Source of the DNA: Candidatus Eisenbergiella intestinipullorum
Lineage (GTDB): Bacteria > Bacillota > Clostridia > Lachnospirales > Lachnospiraceae
Direction of reading: 5' to 3'
DNA: 64,000 nucleotides
Assembly (NCBI GenBank): GCA_019119815.1
Contig: DWWH01000012.1
Location: 1 to 64,000, forward strand
The notes below the pieces were generated by a model. That model was not told the origin of the DNA and ran no database searches. It saw only the letters and a list, made by a program, of their open reading frames with translations. A program made the position numbers and the translations under genes. Shown one piece after another: positions 35,654 through 43,226 of the stretch; the stretch's first letter is position 1, and the number at the start of each line of letters is the position of its first letter.

Positions 35654-36601
35654 ATGAAAACTATCTCAGTGATTGTGCCTTGCTATAATGAACAGGAAGC
35701 ATTACCAATATTCTACAATGAAATCACCCAAGTTCTTTCAAGATGTGAAATAACCTATGAGTTGATTTTTGTTGATGATGGTTCATCAGACAATACATTG
35801 CCTGAATTACGGGCACTGTCTGAAAAAGACAGTCGTGTAGTCTATCTGTCATTCTCCAGAAATTTTGGGAAAGAGGCTGCCATGTTTGCCGGATTCTGCA
35901 ACGCTTCAGGGGATTACATTGCTATTATGGATGCGGATCTGCAGGATCCTCCGGCTCTGCTTCCTGAAATGCTTAAAATATTGGAATCGGAAGATTATGA
36001 CAGTGTAGCAACCAGACGGGTTTCCCGAAAAGGGGAACCGCCTGTACGCAGTTGGTTTGCCAGAAAATTTTATCAGCTTATAAACAGGATCTCTGATGTG
36101 GATATTGTTGATGGAGCCAGAGATTTCCGCTTAATGAAAAAAAGCATGGTGGAAGCAATTGTTGCCATGAATGAATACAATCGGTTTTCTAAAGGTATTT
36201 TTGCCTGGGTCGGATTCCGAACATATTGGCTGCCATATGAAAACATAGAGCGAGTTGCCGGGGAAACAAAATGGAGCTTTTGGAAATTGACCAAATATGC
36301 CATTGATGGAATCATAAACTTTTCTCAAATTCCTTTAAATATTTCTTCCTGGTTTGGTATTGTTATGACCTTATGCTCGTTTTTGTTCATGGCAATAATC
36401 ATAATACGAAAATTGATTTTTGGTGATCCTGTAGCAGGATGGGCCTCTACCATCTGCATCATTATTTTTATCAGCGGATTGCAGCTTTTTTGTATCGGTA
36501 TCATGGGACAATACCTGGCTAAAATATATTTGGAAACCAAACATAGACCACATTTCATTGTTTGTGAATCTAACAGCGATACAATAGTTAAAGTCAAATA
36601 A
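35654..36601 (+). CDS. gtrB: GtrB-like polyprenyl-phosphate glycosyltransferase
   Basis: A 315-residue GT2 protein of the GtrB/DPM1 type. It has VIVPCYNEQEALP near the start, FVDDGSSDNTL, FSRNFGKEAAMFAG and MDADLQDPP, followed by two C-terminal membrane hairpin helices (about 228-255 and 265-300) and YLETKHRPHF at the end. It should make polyprenyl-phosphate-glucose (or a related sugar) on the cytoplasmic face for the GtrII-like protein. An AAGGAA site precedes the ATG. A second member of the family is encoded at 59575. Confidence 0.9.
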   Translation: MKTISVIVPCYNEQEALPIFYNEITQVLSRCEITYELIFVDDGSSDNTLPELRALSEKDSRVVYLSFSRNFGKEAAMFAGFCNASGDYIAIMDADLQDPPALLPEMLKILESEDYDSVATRRVSRKGEPPVRSWFARKFYQLINRISDVDIVDGARDFRLMKKSMVEAIVAMNEYNRFSKGIFAWVGFRTYWLPYENIERVAGETKWSFWKLTKYAIDGIINFSQIPLNISSWFGIVMTLCSFLFMAIIIIRKLIFGDPVAGWASTICIIIFISGLQLFCIGIMGQYLAKIYLETKHRPHFIVCESNSDTIVKVK

Positions 36602-36612
36602 TACTTTTTAAG

Positions 36613-36662
36613 GGGATACCGCTTTGAAGGATGTGCTATTCCATCCCCCAAAGCGGTATCCC
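36613..36662. repeat. 14-bp perfect inverted repeat downstream of gtrB
   Basis: GGGATACCGCTTTG (36613-36626) and CAAAGCGGTATCCC (36649-36662) are exact complements around 22 bases, which contain a further GGATG/CATCC pairing. It begins 12 bases after the gtrB stop and probably folds at the transcript's end. There is no T-tract, so it could instead be a mobile-element end. Apart from this, 36602-36892 contains nothing I can support. Confidence 0.6.
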
Positions 36663-36892
36663 TGCATATGTGTCCGATCCGGAGCTGATTCACAGATCCA
36701 GATAGCATCTGCAACTGCCGGAGCATTCTCAAAATCATTATTTTTCCCAAACGTGATACGAATTGTGTAACGGCATACTCGCTGGGAATTCCTATTGCTT
36801 TGATCGCATGCGAAATCTGTGTATTTACAGAATCACATGCGGAACCGGTGGAGACGTAAATTTTTTTAGATCAAGCCTGTGCAGAGTAAACG

Positions 36893-37676
36893 TCAAATCG
36901 TTAATTTTGCAAGGAACAGAGTGTAGCATTCTGCCGACGGATATGTGATAATTGAACGGAACGATGGCTTTTTCCATTCCGCCAGTTCATAAGGGGTAGT
37001 CGGTAACTTGGCCAGTAATGGCAGTTCTTCGTCACGGAAGATTTCGTATCGGGTACCCTCTTTCTTTTGGAAAGGACGGTTTACTAATTCCTTCAGCTTC
37101 CTGCAGATAGTCTTGTTCAGCCCGGCCAGCGAAAAGAACTGTTCATTACGGAGTGTCGCGGTGATCCGGGTAGAGATGACACCTACAGAGCCCTCGGCGT
37201 TTGGCTTGTCCTTCGGTGCCCGGATACGGTCAAGGATGATGACCGTGCTATAGTGCTCCGCCGTCTCATGGTAAATGGTGTTGAGCTCCTGATTGTACCA
37301 GTCGTTGTTGCGGATCACTGCAGTTGTGGTATTATCAGGTACCAAAATACGGGTTATACCACCGAAATACTCATACATGTGAATGCGCGCAGTAATCCAT
37401 GAGCGCTGCTTTTCATTAATAAAAGCCTCAACGTAAGGATACTGGCTGTATGTCATGACACCCACAAAGAGAAATGTGGGGATGGTCCCACCGGCATCCG
37501 CTTTTGTTTGGATACCTTTGATCCCTGGGAAATATCAGCGTCTCAAACGCTGCATCTGTCAAGGTTTTATCCAACGACCAGGATAAATGCATTCCCAATG
37601 CTTGCTTTTGTGTAAGGAAAAGAGAAATAACGCTTGCAAATAGAAACCTGTCATGATATGCTGAAAACATACACAC
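36893..37676 (-). pseudogene. istA: Broken IS21-family transposase (istA remnant)
   Basis: The minus-strand frame ending at 36893 gives the C-terminal half of IstA: VGVMTYSQYPYVEAF, YFGGITRILVPDNT, DRIRAPKDKPNAEGSVG, RNEQFFSLAGLN and RPFQKKEGTRYEIF. Another frame further upstream gives LSWSLDKTLTDAAFETLIFPR, the end of the IstA N-terminal region. The two are joined by a frameshift near 37500, and the intervening catalytic part (about 100 residues) is missing. No istB follows. It is therefore a dead remnant between the polysaccharide operon and the CDP-sugar region. Confidence 0.82.
37634..37662 (+). promoter_or_regulatory. Predicted promoter of the winged-helix gene and CDP-sugar cassette
   Basis: TTGCAA (37634-37639), a 17-base spacer and TATGCT (37657-37662) form a near-consensus promoter about 160 bases before the ATG at 37820. 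The intervening leader shows no obvious strong fold. Confidence 0.55.
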
Positions 37677-37819
37677 AGATATCTGAATGAAAGGAATTCG
37701 AACCTTACATATTAACAGAGGAATTTAAAAGTATGTAGATGCTTCAAAGATTCTGACGAAAGACAGGTGTTTATAATCAGAAAGGATGGGAAGAGCAGTA
37801 TGTCAGACTGCGGGATAAG

Positions 37820-38479
37820 ATGATGAATGTAAACAGAAGTTTCAGTAATCAGGTACAGCAGATAATATATGAGATTATGAAAGATAGACTTCCGCATACC
37901 TTAAAGGAAGTTAGAGAAAGGTGTAAGGATGCGGGAGTCGATGTGAATGGAAAGGATGGAACTTTGTATACGTTGGTACATCGTCTGAAGCAAAGTGGGA
38001 AAATACAAAGTACGGGTCAAAAGGGTACTTATATTCTTGCAGCAGAGACGGAACGTGTGAATGAAGACAGCAGTACAGAAAAAGATGGACAGGAAAAGGT
38101 ATCGAAGGAAAGTACGGAAAAGGTATCCGAATGGGATCAGGCAGATATTCTGTGGCCGGATGAAAAAAATGATGGAGAATTGAGAATCAGCATTAATGAC
38201 AAAGGCGAGATACGGCTGAATAAAGCGTTTTTGAGAAAAATCGAGACAAAAACGGTTGCGATCCGATTCAGTAACAACTATAAAGTTATCTTATTAAGGG
38301 AAATGCTTTCGGGAGATGGAGTTTATAAATGTACGAATGGTGGCATTATAAGAAATAAAAGGATCGTCAGTGAGTTAAAGAAAAGGAACTTCCAGTTCCC
38401 GGTAACCTATGTAATAATATGGGATGAAAAAGAAAAGTTTTGGCGCGGAAATCTCAGGAAAAAGGACAATAATGGATAA
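37820..38479 (+). CDS. Winged-helix-like protein of unknown function
   Basis: A 219-residue protein I do not recognise as a named family. Residues 5-75 look like a winged helix: SNQVQQIIYEIMKDRLPHTL, then KEVRERCKDAG and a recognition-helix-like TLYTLVHRLKQSGKI, then a wing. Residues 78-115 are an acidic low-complexity linker. Residues 120-215 form a beta-rich domain (ELRISINDKGEIRLNKAFL...VAIRFSNNYKVILLREM). The C-terminus overlaps the ThDP enzyme by eight bases. The position ahead of the cassette suggests a regulator. Two ATG codons (37820, 37823) are possible and the Shine-Dalgarno is weak. Confidence 0.6.
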   Translation: MMNVNRSFSNQVQQIIYEIMKDRLPHTLKEVRERCKDAGVDVNGKDGTLYTLVHRLKQSGKIQSTGQKGTYILAAETERVNEDSSTEKDGQEKVSKESTEKVSEWDQADILWPDEKNDGELRISINDKGEIRLNKAFLRKIETKTVAIRFSNNYKVILLREMLSGDGVYKCTNGGIIRNKRIVSELKKRNFQFPVTYVIIWDEKEKFWRGNLRKKDNNG

Positions 38480-40361
38480 GGATAAGAAAGAAGGCACGAA
38501 AGTGAGAAGTAATGAAGGTAAGAAAACCCGCCTCGCCGACTACGTCGCCGATTTCCTCGCCTCCCACAACGTCACAGACTGCTTCACGGTAGTCGGCGGA
38601 GGCGCGATGCACTTAAATGACGCATTCGGCCATCATCCTCAGATTCACTGTACCTATCAGCATCATGAACAGGCCTGCGCCATCGCGGCAGAAGCGTACG
38701 CGCGGCTGGAAAACAGGATGGCAGCCGTTTGTGTGACCACCGGACCGGGCGGAACGAATGCCATCACCGGAGTGGTGGGTGCCTGGCTGGATTCCATTCC
38801 CATGTTTGTGATAAGCGGTCAGGTGCGTTATGACACGACGGCGCGGTATGCACAGCGGTTTACGGACGGGCTGCCTCTGCGCGCGGTCGGAGATCAGGAA
38901 TTTGACATCACAAAGGCCATAGGCTGTATGTGCAAATATGCGGCCATGCTGGAGGATCCTGCCGACATCCGTTATATGCTGGAAAAGGCCTGGCATCTTG
39001 CAACGACGGGAAGAAAGGGACCGGTCTGGGTGGACATTCCGGTCAACTTTCAGGGAAGCTATATTGAGACGGAACAGCTCCGCGGATATGATCCGGCGGA
39101 GGACGATGCACAGCTTCCGCCGGAAGTGGATGAGAAGACGGTGGATGAGATCTTGCGGAAAATAGAGACAGCAAAGCGGCCTGTCATTTATGCGGGCGGA
39201 GGGATCCGCCTGTCCGGCGGCTTTTCGGCCTTCCGGACCGCGGCGGAGCGTCTTGGTGTTCCGGTGGTGACCTACTGGAACAGCGTGGATCTGATGGAGG
39301 ATGACCATCCTCTTTACTGCGGACGGGGAGGCAGTATGGGAGACCGGGCAGGCAACTTTGCGGTACAGAATGCGGATCTGGTGCTCGCCCTGGGGACCCG
39401 GCTCAGCATCCGGCAGGTGGGCTATAACTGGACCACCTGGGCGCGGGAGGCTGAGGTGATCATGGTGGACATCGACCGGGCGGAGATGAAGAAGCCGACG
39501 CTGCATGTGGATCTGCCGGTCTGGGCGGATGTAAAGGAATTCCTGGAAAAGGTAAACCGGAAGCTGGAGGGAAGGACGCAGCCGCTTTCTTCAGAAGAGT
39601 GGTGGAGGCAGCAGTGCCGTGACTGGAAGAGAAAATACCCGGTCACGCTTTCCAGACACTGGGAGGAAAACGGAGAAACTGCAAATGTATTCGCTTTTAT
39701 CCGCTATCTGAGTGAGTCGCTTCCGGAGGGAAGCCTGACTGCCGTGAGCAACGGAGCCTGTTGTGTGGTAGGGCATCAGGACTGGTGTATCAAAAAAGGA
39801 ACCCGTTTTATTATCAATAATGCGATCGCAAGCATGGGGTACGGTCTCCCTGCTGCGATTGGCCTGTGCATTGCGGGGGGCAGGCGGGATACGGTATGCC
39901 TGGAGGGAGACGGCAGTATCATGATGAACCTGCAGGAGCTGCAGACGATCATCACCAATCGGCTTCCTGTCAAGCTGTTTTTGATCAACAACCAGGGGTA
40001 TCACAGCATCCGGCAGACGCAGAACAATCTGTTCGGGGAGCATACGAAGGTGGGGATCGGGCCGGAAAGCGGAGACCTTTCTTTCCCGGAATTTTTCAAA
40101 ATTGCCGAAGCGTTCGGATTTCCGTATTACTGTGCGCACAGCAATAAGCAGATGATGGAGGCGGTCCGCAGAACACTGGCGCAGCCGGGCCCCGTATTCT
40201 GCGAGATCTTTACGGACACGAAGCAGGTCTGGGAGCCGAAGAGCGCGACGAAGAGGCTGCCGGACGGAAGGCTGGTCAGTCCGCCTCTGGAGGACCTTGC
40301 GCCGTTTTTGGACAGACAGGAGCTTCTGGAAAATCTGTATATTACGCCGGTGGAGGAATGA
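38472..40361 (+). CDS. Acetolactate-synthase-like ThDP enzyme, candidate YerE-type sugar-branching enzyme
   Basis: A 629-residue three-domain thiamine-diphosphate enzyme. Features are the activating glutamate in YQHHEQACAIAAEAYAR (Glu66), TTGPGGTNAITGV, the central domain with YAGGGIRLSG, and the ThDP/metal motif GDGSIMMNLQEL...FLINN starting near residue 479. The nearest everyday relatives are acetolactate synthases. However, it lies immediately before rfbG, rfbF and rfbH, with no branched-chain amino acid genes. In Yersinia the ThDP flavoenzyme YerE transfers a two-carbon unit from pyruvate to CDP-3,6-dideoxy-4-hexulose. Same-context neighbours make that the best functional guess. FAD binding cannot be judged. 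ATG 38472 is chosen; a longer frame from 38424 overlaps the preceding gene more. Confidence 0.85.
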   Translation: MDKDKKEGTKVRSNEGKKTRLADYVADFLASHNVTDCFTVVGGGAMHLNDAFGHHPQIHCTYQHHEQACAIAAEAYARLENRMAAVCVTTGPGGTNAITGVVGAWLDSIPMFVISGQVRYDTTARYAQRFTDGLPLRAVGDQEFDITKAIGCMCKYAAMLEDPADIRYMLEKAWHLATTGRKGPVWVDIPVNFQGSYIETEQLRGYDPAEDDAQLPPEVDEKTVDEILRKIETAKRPVIYAGGGIRLSGGFSAFRTAAERLGVPVVTYWNSVDLMEDDHPLYCGRGGSMGDRAGNFAVQNADLVLALGTRLSIRQVGYNWTTWAREAEVIMVDIDRAEMKKPTLHVDLPVWADVKEFLEKVNRKLEGRTQPLSSEEWWRQQCRDWKRKYPVTLSRHWEENGETANVFAFIRYLSESLPEGSLTAVSNGACCVVGHQDWCIKKGTRFIINNAIASMGYGLPAAIGLCIAGGRRDTVCLEGDGSIMMNLQELQTIITNRLPVKLFLINNQGYHSIRQTQNNLFGEHTKVGIGPESGDLSFPEFFKIAEAFGFPYYCAHSNKQMMEAVRRTLAQPGPVFCEIFTDTKQVWEPKSATKRLPDGRLVSPPLEDLAPFLDRQELLENLYITPVEE

Positions 40362-40368
40362 ACGGAAG

Positions 40369-41523
40369 ATGAGCTGGTTTGATTTTTATAAAGGAAAAAA
40401 GGTACTTGTCACAGGGCATACGGGGTTTAAGGGGGCCTGGATGACATCCATGCTTCTGGAGGCCGGGGCAGAGGTGACAGGATATGCGCTGGAGCCGAAT
40501 ACAAGGCCGGCTCTGTTTGACTTGTGCGAATTTTCTGGAAATTTAAACAGTGTGATTGGAGAGATCAGAGATCTGGAAAAAATGAAGGACATTTTTCGGA
40601 AAACCAGGCCGGAAATTGTCATTCATATGGCGGCTCAGCCTATTGTCCGGGAATCTTATCGTTCCCCTGTTTACACGTATGACGTAAATGTGATGGGAAC
40701 AGTAAATGTCATGGAGTGTGTCAGACTGTGCGATTCGGTGCGGTCTGTCGTCAATGTGACGACGGACAAGGTGTATAAGAACAGAGAATGGTGCTGGGGC
40801 TACCGGGAAAATGAAGAATTGAATGGTTTTGATCCCTATTCCAACTCCAAATCCTGCTCTGAGCTGGTGACCTCCTGCTACCGGGATTCTTTCCTGAAGG
40901 AGGCCGGTGTGGCGGTGTCCACGGCCAGGGCGGGAAATGTGATCGGCGGAGGGGATTTCGCCGCAGACAGGATCATACCGGATTGCGTGCGCGCAGTGGA
41001 GGCAAAGAGGGAGATCCTGGTCAGGAATCCCCGTTCTGTCCGGCCCTATCAGCACGTGCTGGAGCCGGTTGCCGCCTATCTTCGTCTGGCGGCGGCGCAG
41101 TATGAAAATATGGATTTTGCGGGAAGCTATAACGTGGGGCCGGAGGAGGCGGACTGCCTGACGACGGGCGGACTGGTGGAGCTTTTCTGCAGAAAATGGG
41201 AGGAAAGGACCGGATGCCGGCCGGCCTGGACGGAAGGAAGACAGGAAGGGCTGCAGGCGGAAGGGGAGAAGGACGACAGGGAGAGAAATGACGGAAGAAA
41301 GAACCGGGCCGAAAGGGGGAGCAAAGAGCCTCATGAAGCCGGTTATCTGAAGCTGGACTGTTCCAGGATCAAGGAAAGACTGGGCTGGAGACCCGTCTGG
41401 AGCATGGAGCGGACGATGGAAATGCTCACGGAGTGGTATGCGCTGTATCAGTGCCATGGGGACATCCAGGCATGTATGGAACGGCAGATCCGGATGTTCC
41501 TGAAGGACAGCCTTTCTGCTTAA
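40369..41523 (+). CDS. rfbG: CDP-glucose 4,6-dehydratase
   Basis: Converts CDP-glucose to CDP-4-keto-6-deoxyglucose. This SDR protein of 384 residues has the Rossmann TGHTGFKGAWM, HMAAQPIVRESY, the catalytic Thr-Asp-Lys in VTTDKVYKNREW, YSNSK (YxxxK) and ARAGNVIGGGDFAADRIIPD, all typical of the RfbG/DdhB family. It starts eight bases after the ThDP gene. Residues of about 282-320 are an unusually long charged insertion (EGRQEGLQAEGEKDDRERND and following), making it longer than the usual 355-360 residues. The catalytic core is intact. Confidence 0.93.
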   Translation: MSWFDFYKGKKVLVTGHTGFKGAWMTSMLLEAGAEVTGYALEPNTRPALFDLCEFSGNLNSVIGEIRDLEKMKDIFRKTRPEIVIHMAAQPIVRESYRSPVYTYDVNVMGTVNVMECVRLCDSVRSVVNVTTDKVYKNREWCWGYRENEELNGFDPYSNSKSCSELVTSCYRDSFLKEAGVAVSTARAGNVIGGGDFAADRIIPDCVRAVEAKREILVRNPRSVRPYQHVLEPVAAYLRLAAAQYENMDFAGSYNVGPEEADCLTTGGLVELFCRKWEERTGCRPAWTEGRQEGLQAEGEKDDRERNDGRKNRAERGSKEPHEAGYLKLDCSRIKERLGWRPVWSMERTMEMLTEWYALYQCHGDIQACMERQIRMFLKDSLSA

Positions 41524-41651
41524 TATAAGGAAGCGTTTTAATATCCGAAAAAAATATGCGTTCCGGTAGTCAGGCCGCCTCTTTTGTGATATATTGTATT
41601 TTATAAACGCTGGCAAGCGGCAGTATTTCAGATGACTGGAGCGATAAGTGC

Positions 41652-42428
41652 ATGAAAGTGGTTATTCTTGCCGGAGGCTCCCGGAGTACGATCAGCGATG
41701 AGCGGGAAGGCATCCCGAAACCGATGGTTGAGATCGGGGAGAAGCCTCTGCTGTGGCATATCATGAAGCAGTACAGCTATTTTGGCTTTCATGATTTTGT
41801 GGTCTGCGGCGGCTATAAGGTAAATACGATAAAGAATTATTTCCGGGATTATTATATTTATCAGTCTGATATTACGGTGGATCTGGCGACCAATCAGATC
41901 GATATTCACCGTAAGGTCACAGAGGACTGGAAGGTAACCGTAATGGATACGGGGCTTTACGCGACAACGGGACAGCGGGTGAGCCGGGCGAGAAAATATG
42001 TGGATGAGGATATGTTCCTCGTCACTTATGGAGACTGCCTGTCAAACATCAATATACGCGATATGGTCGAGTTCGCGGAGAAAAATGACAGGCTGATCAC
42101 CATGGCGGTCGCCTGTCCCACGGGACGCAATCACGTGGTCGGTGTGGGAGAGGGAGATGTGCTGGAAACCATGACTCCTTCCCGGGGCGGCAGTGTTCAT
42201 GCGTGGACCAATGCGTGTACCTATGTATTCCGGAAAAAGGTTTTCCGCTTCCTGAACGGAAACTATGAGCTGGACAAGCAGCTTCTGCCGGAGCTGGCGG
42301 AGAGAAAGCAGATCGCGGTGTACCGGCATCACGGCTTCTGGTGTCCGGTGGAGACCCTGCGGGATAAGGTGGATCTGGAAAACCGGTGGAATGCGGGGAT
42401 CGCTCCGTGGAAGGTATGGATGGAATGA
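41652..42428 (+). CDS. RfbF-like nucleotidyltransferase with altered signature
   Basis: A 258-residue protein whose overall order matches glucose-1-phosphate cytidylyltransferase: PKPMVEIGEKPLLWHIMKQY, VCGGYK, DTGLYATTGQR, LVTYGDCLSNIN and FWCPVETLRDK. However, the nucleotide-binding signature reads LAGGSRSTISDER instead of the usual LAGGxGTRxSEE, so the conserved G-T-R is broken. It may act on another sugar phosphate, be a weak enzyme, or form a regulatory partner. A 128-base gap separates it from rfbG and the Shine-Dalgarno is distant. Its stop overlaps the next start (ATGA). The neighbour at 42425 has the intact signature. Confidence 0.8.
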   Translation: MKVVILAGGSRSTISDEREGIPKPMVEIGEKPLLWHIMKQYSYFGFHDFVVCGGYKVNTIKNYFRDYYIYQSDITVDLATNQIDIHRKVTEDWKVTVMDTGLYATTGQRVSRARKYVDEDMFLVTYGDCLSNINIRDMVEFAEKNDRLITMAVACPTGRNHVVGVGEGDVLETMTPSRGGSVHAWTNACTYVFRKKVFRFLNGNYELDKQLLPELAERKQIAVYRHHGFWCPVETLRDKVDLENRWNAGIAPWKVWME

Positions 42429-43222
42429 AAGTGGTGATTCTGGCGGGCGGCATGGGAACAAGGATCAGCGAGGAGTCGCGCTATAAACCCAAGCCCATGG
42501 TAGAAATAGGGGACAGACCGATCTTGTGGCATATCATGAAATGGTATGCCTCTTTTGGGTTTCAGGAGTTTGTGATCTGCTGCGGATATAAGGGGCACAT
42601 GATCAAGGATTATTTCCTGAATTATGATACTTACCAGGGAGACGGAGTGTATGAACTGGGAAGAGCGGAAGACAGAGCGGACCGGATCAAAGCAGAGGAA
42701 AGCGGAACGGAGGAAAACCGCAGGGAACGCTGGAAGGTAACGCTGGCGAATACCGGCCGGCTGACGAAAACGGCGGGAAGGCTGCTTCGGATTCGAGACT
42801 ATCTGGACGAAAAACCGTTCATGCTCACCTATGGGGACGGGGTGGCGGATGTGGATCTGAATGAGCTGCTGGAATGCCACAGAAAAGGGGGCAGGTTGGC
42901 CACTGTCACGACAACCCAGCCGGAAGGACGCTTCGGTTCCATGCAGATGGAGCCGGACGGAAGGGTGATGAGCTTCCGGGAAAAGGCGAGAAGAGACCAG
43001 TCCTGGGTAAATATTGGTTTCATGGTAATGGAGCCGGGGATTTTTTCGTATCTCGGGGACGGGAGCCAGATGCTGGAGGATGAGCCGTTTGAGCGGCTGG
43101 CGGCCGCGGGGCAGATGGATGCGTACCGGCATGAGGGGTTCTGGGCTCCCATGGATACCCTGCGGGACAAGGAAGAGCTGGAAAGACTGTGGGCGCTGGA
43201 TCAGGCGCCCTGGAAGAGGTGA
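42425..43222 (+). CDS. rfbF: Glucose-1-phosphate cytidylyltransferase
   Basis: Makes CDP-glucose from CTP and glucose-1-phosphate, the first step of CDP-dideoxyhexose synthesis. The 265-residue protein has LAGGMGTRISEESRYKPKP with intact G-T-R, MVEIGDRPILWHIMKWY, TGRLTKTAGRL, LTYGDGVADVDL, FREKARRDQSWVNIGFMV and FWAPMDTLRDKEEL, all hallmarks of RfbF/DdhA. A short charged insertion lies near residues 77-102. The ATG at 42425 overlaps the previous stop. Confidence 0.93.
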   Translation: MKVVILAGGMGTRISEESRYKPKPMVEIGDRPILWHIMKWYASFGFQEFVICCGYKGHMIKDYFLNYDTYQGDGVYELGRAEDRADRIKAEESGTEENRRERWKVTLANTGRLTKTAGRLLRIRDYLDEKPFMLTYGDGVADVDLNELLECHRKGGRLATVTTTQPEGRFGSMQMEPDGRVMSFREKARRDQSWVNIGFMVMEPGIFSYLGDGSQMLEDEPFERLAAAGQMDAYRHEGFWAPMDTLRDKEELERLWALDQAPWKR

Positions 43223-43226
43223 AGCG

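Noticed and set aside
38472..40361. Straight annotation as acetolactate synthase of amino-acid synthesis
   Set aside because: No ilv/leu genes or small regulatory subunit nearby. The neighbours are CDP-sugar enzymes, for which a YerE-like role fits better.
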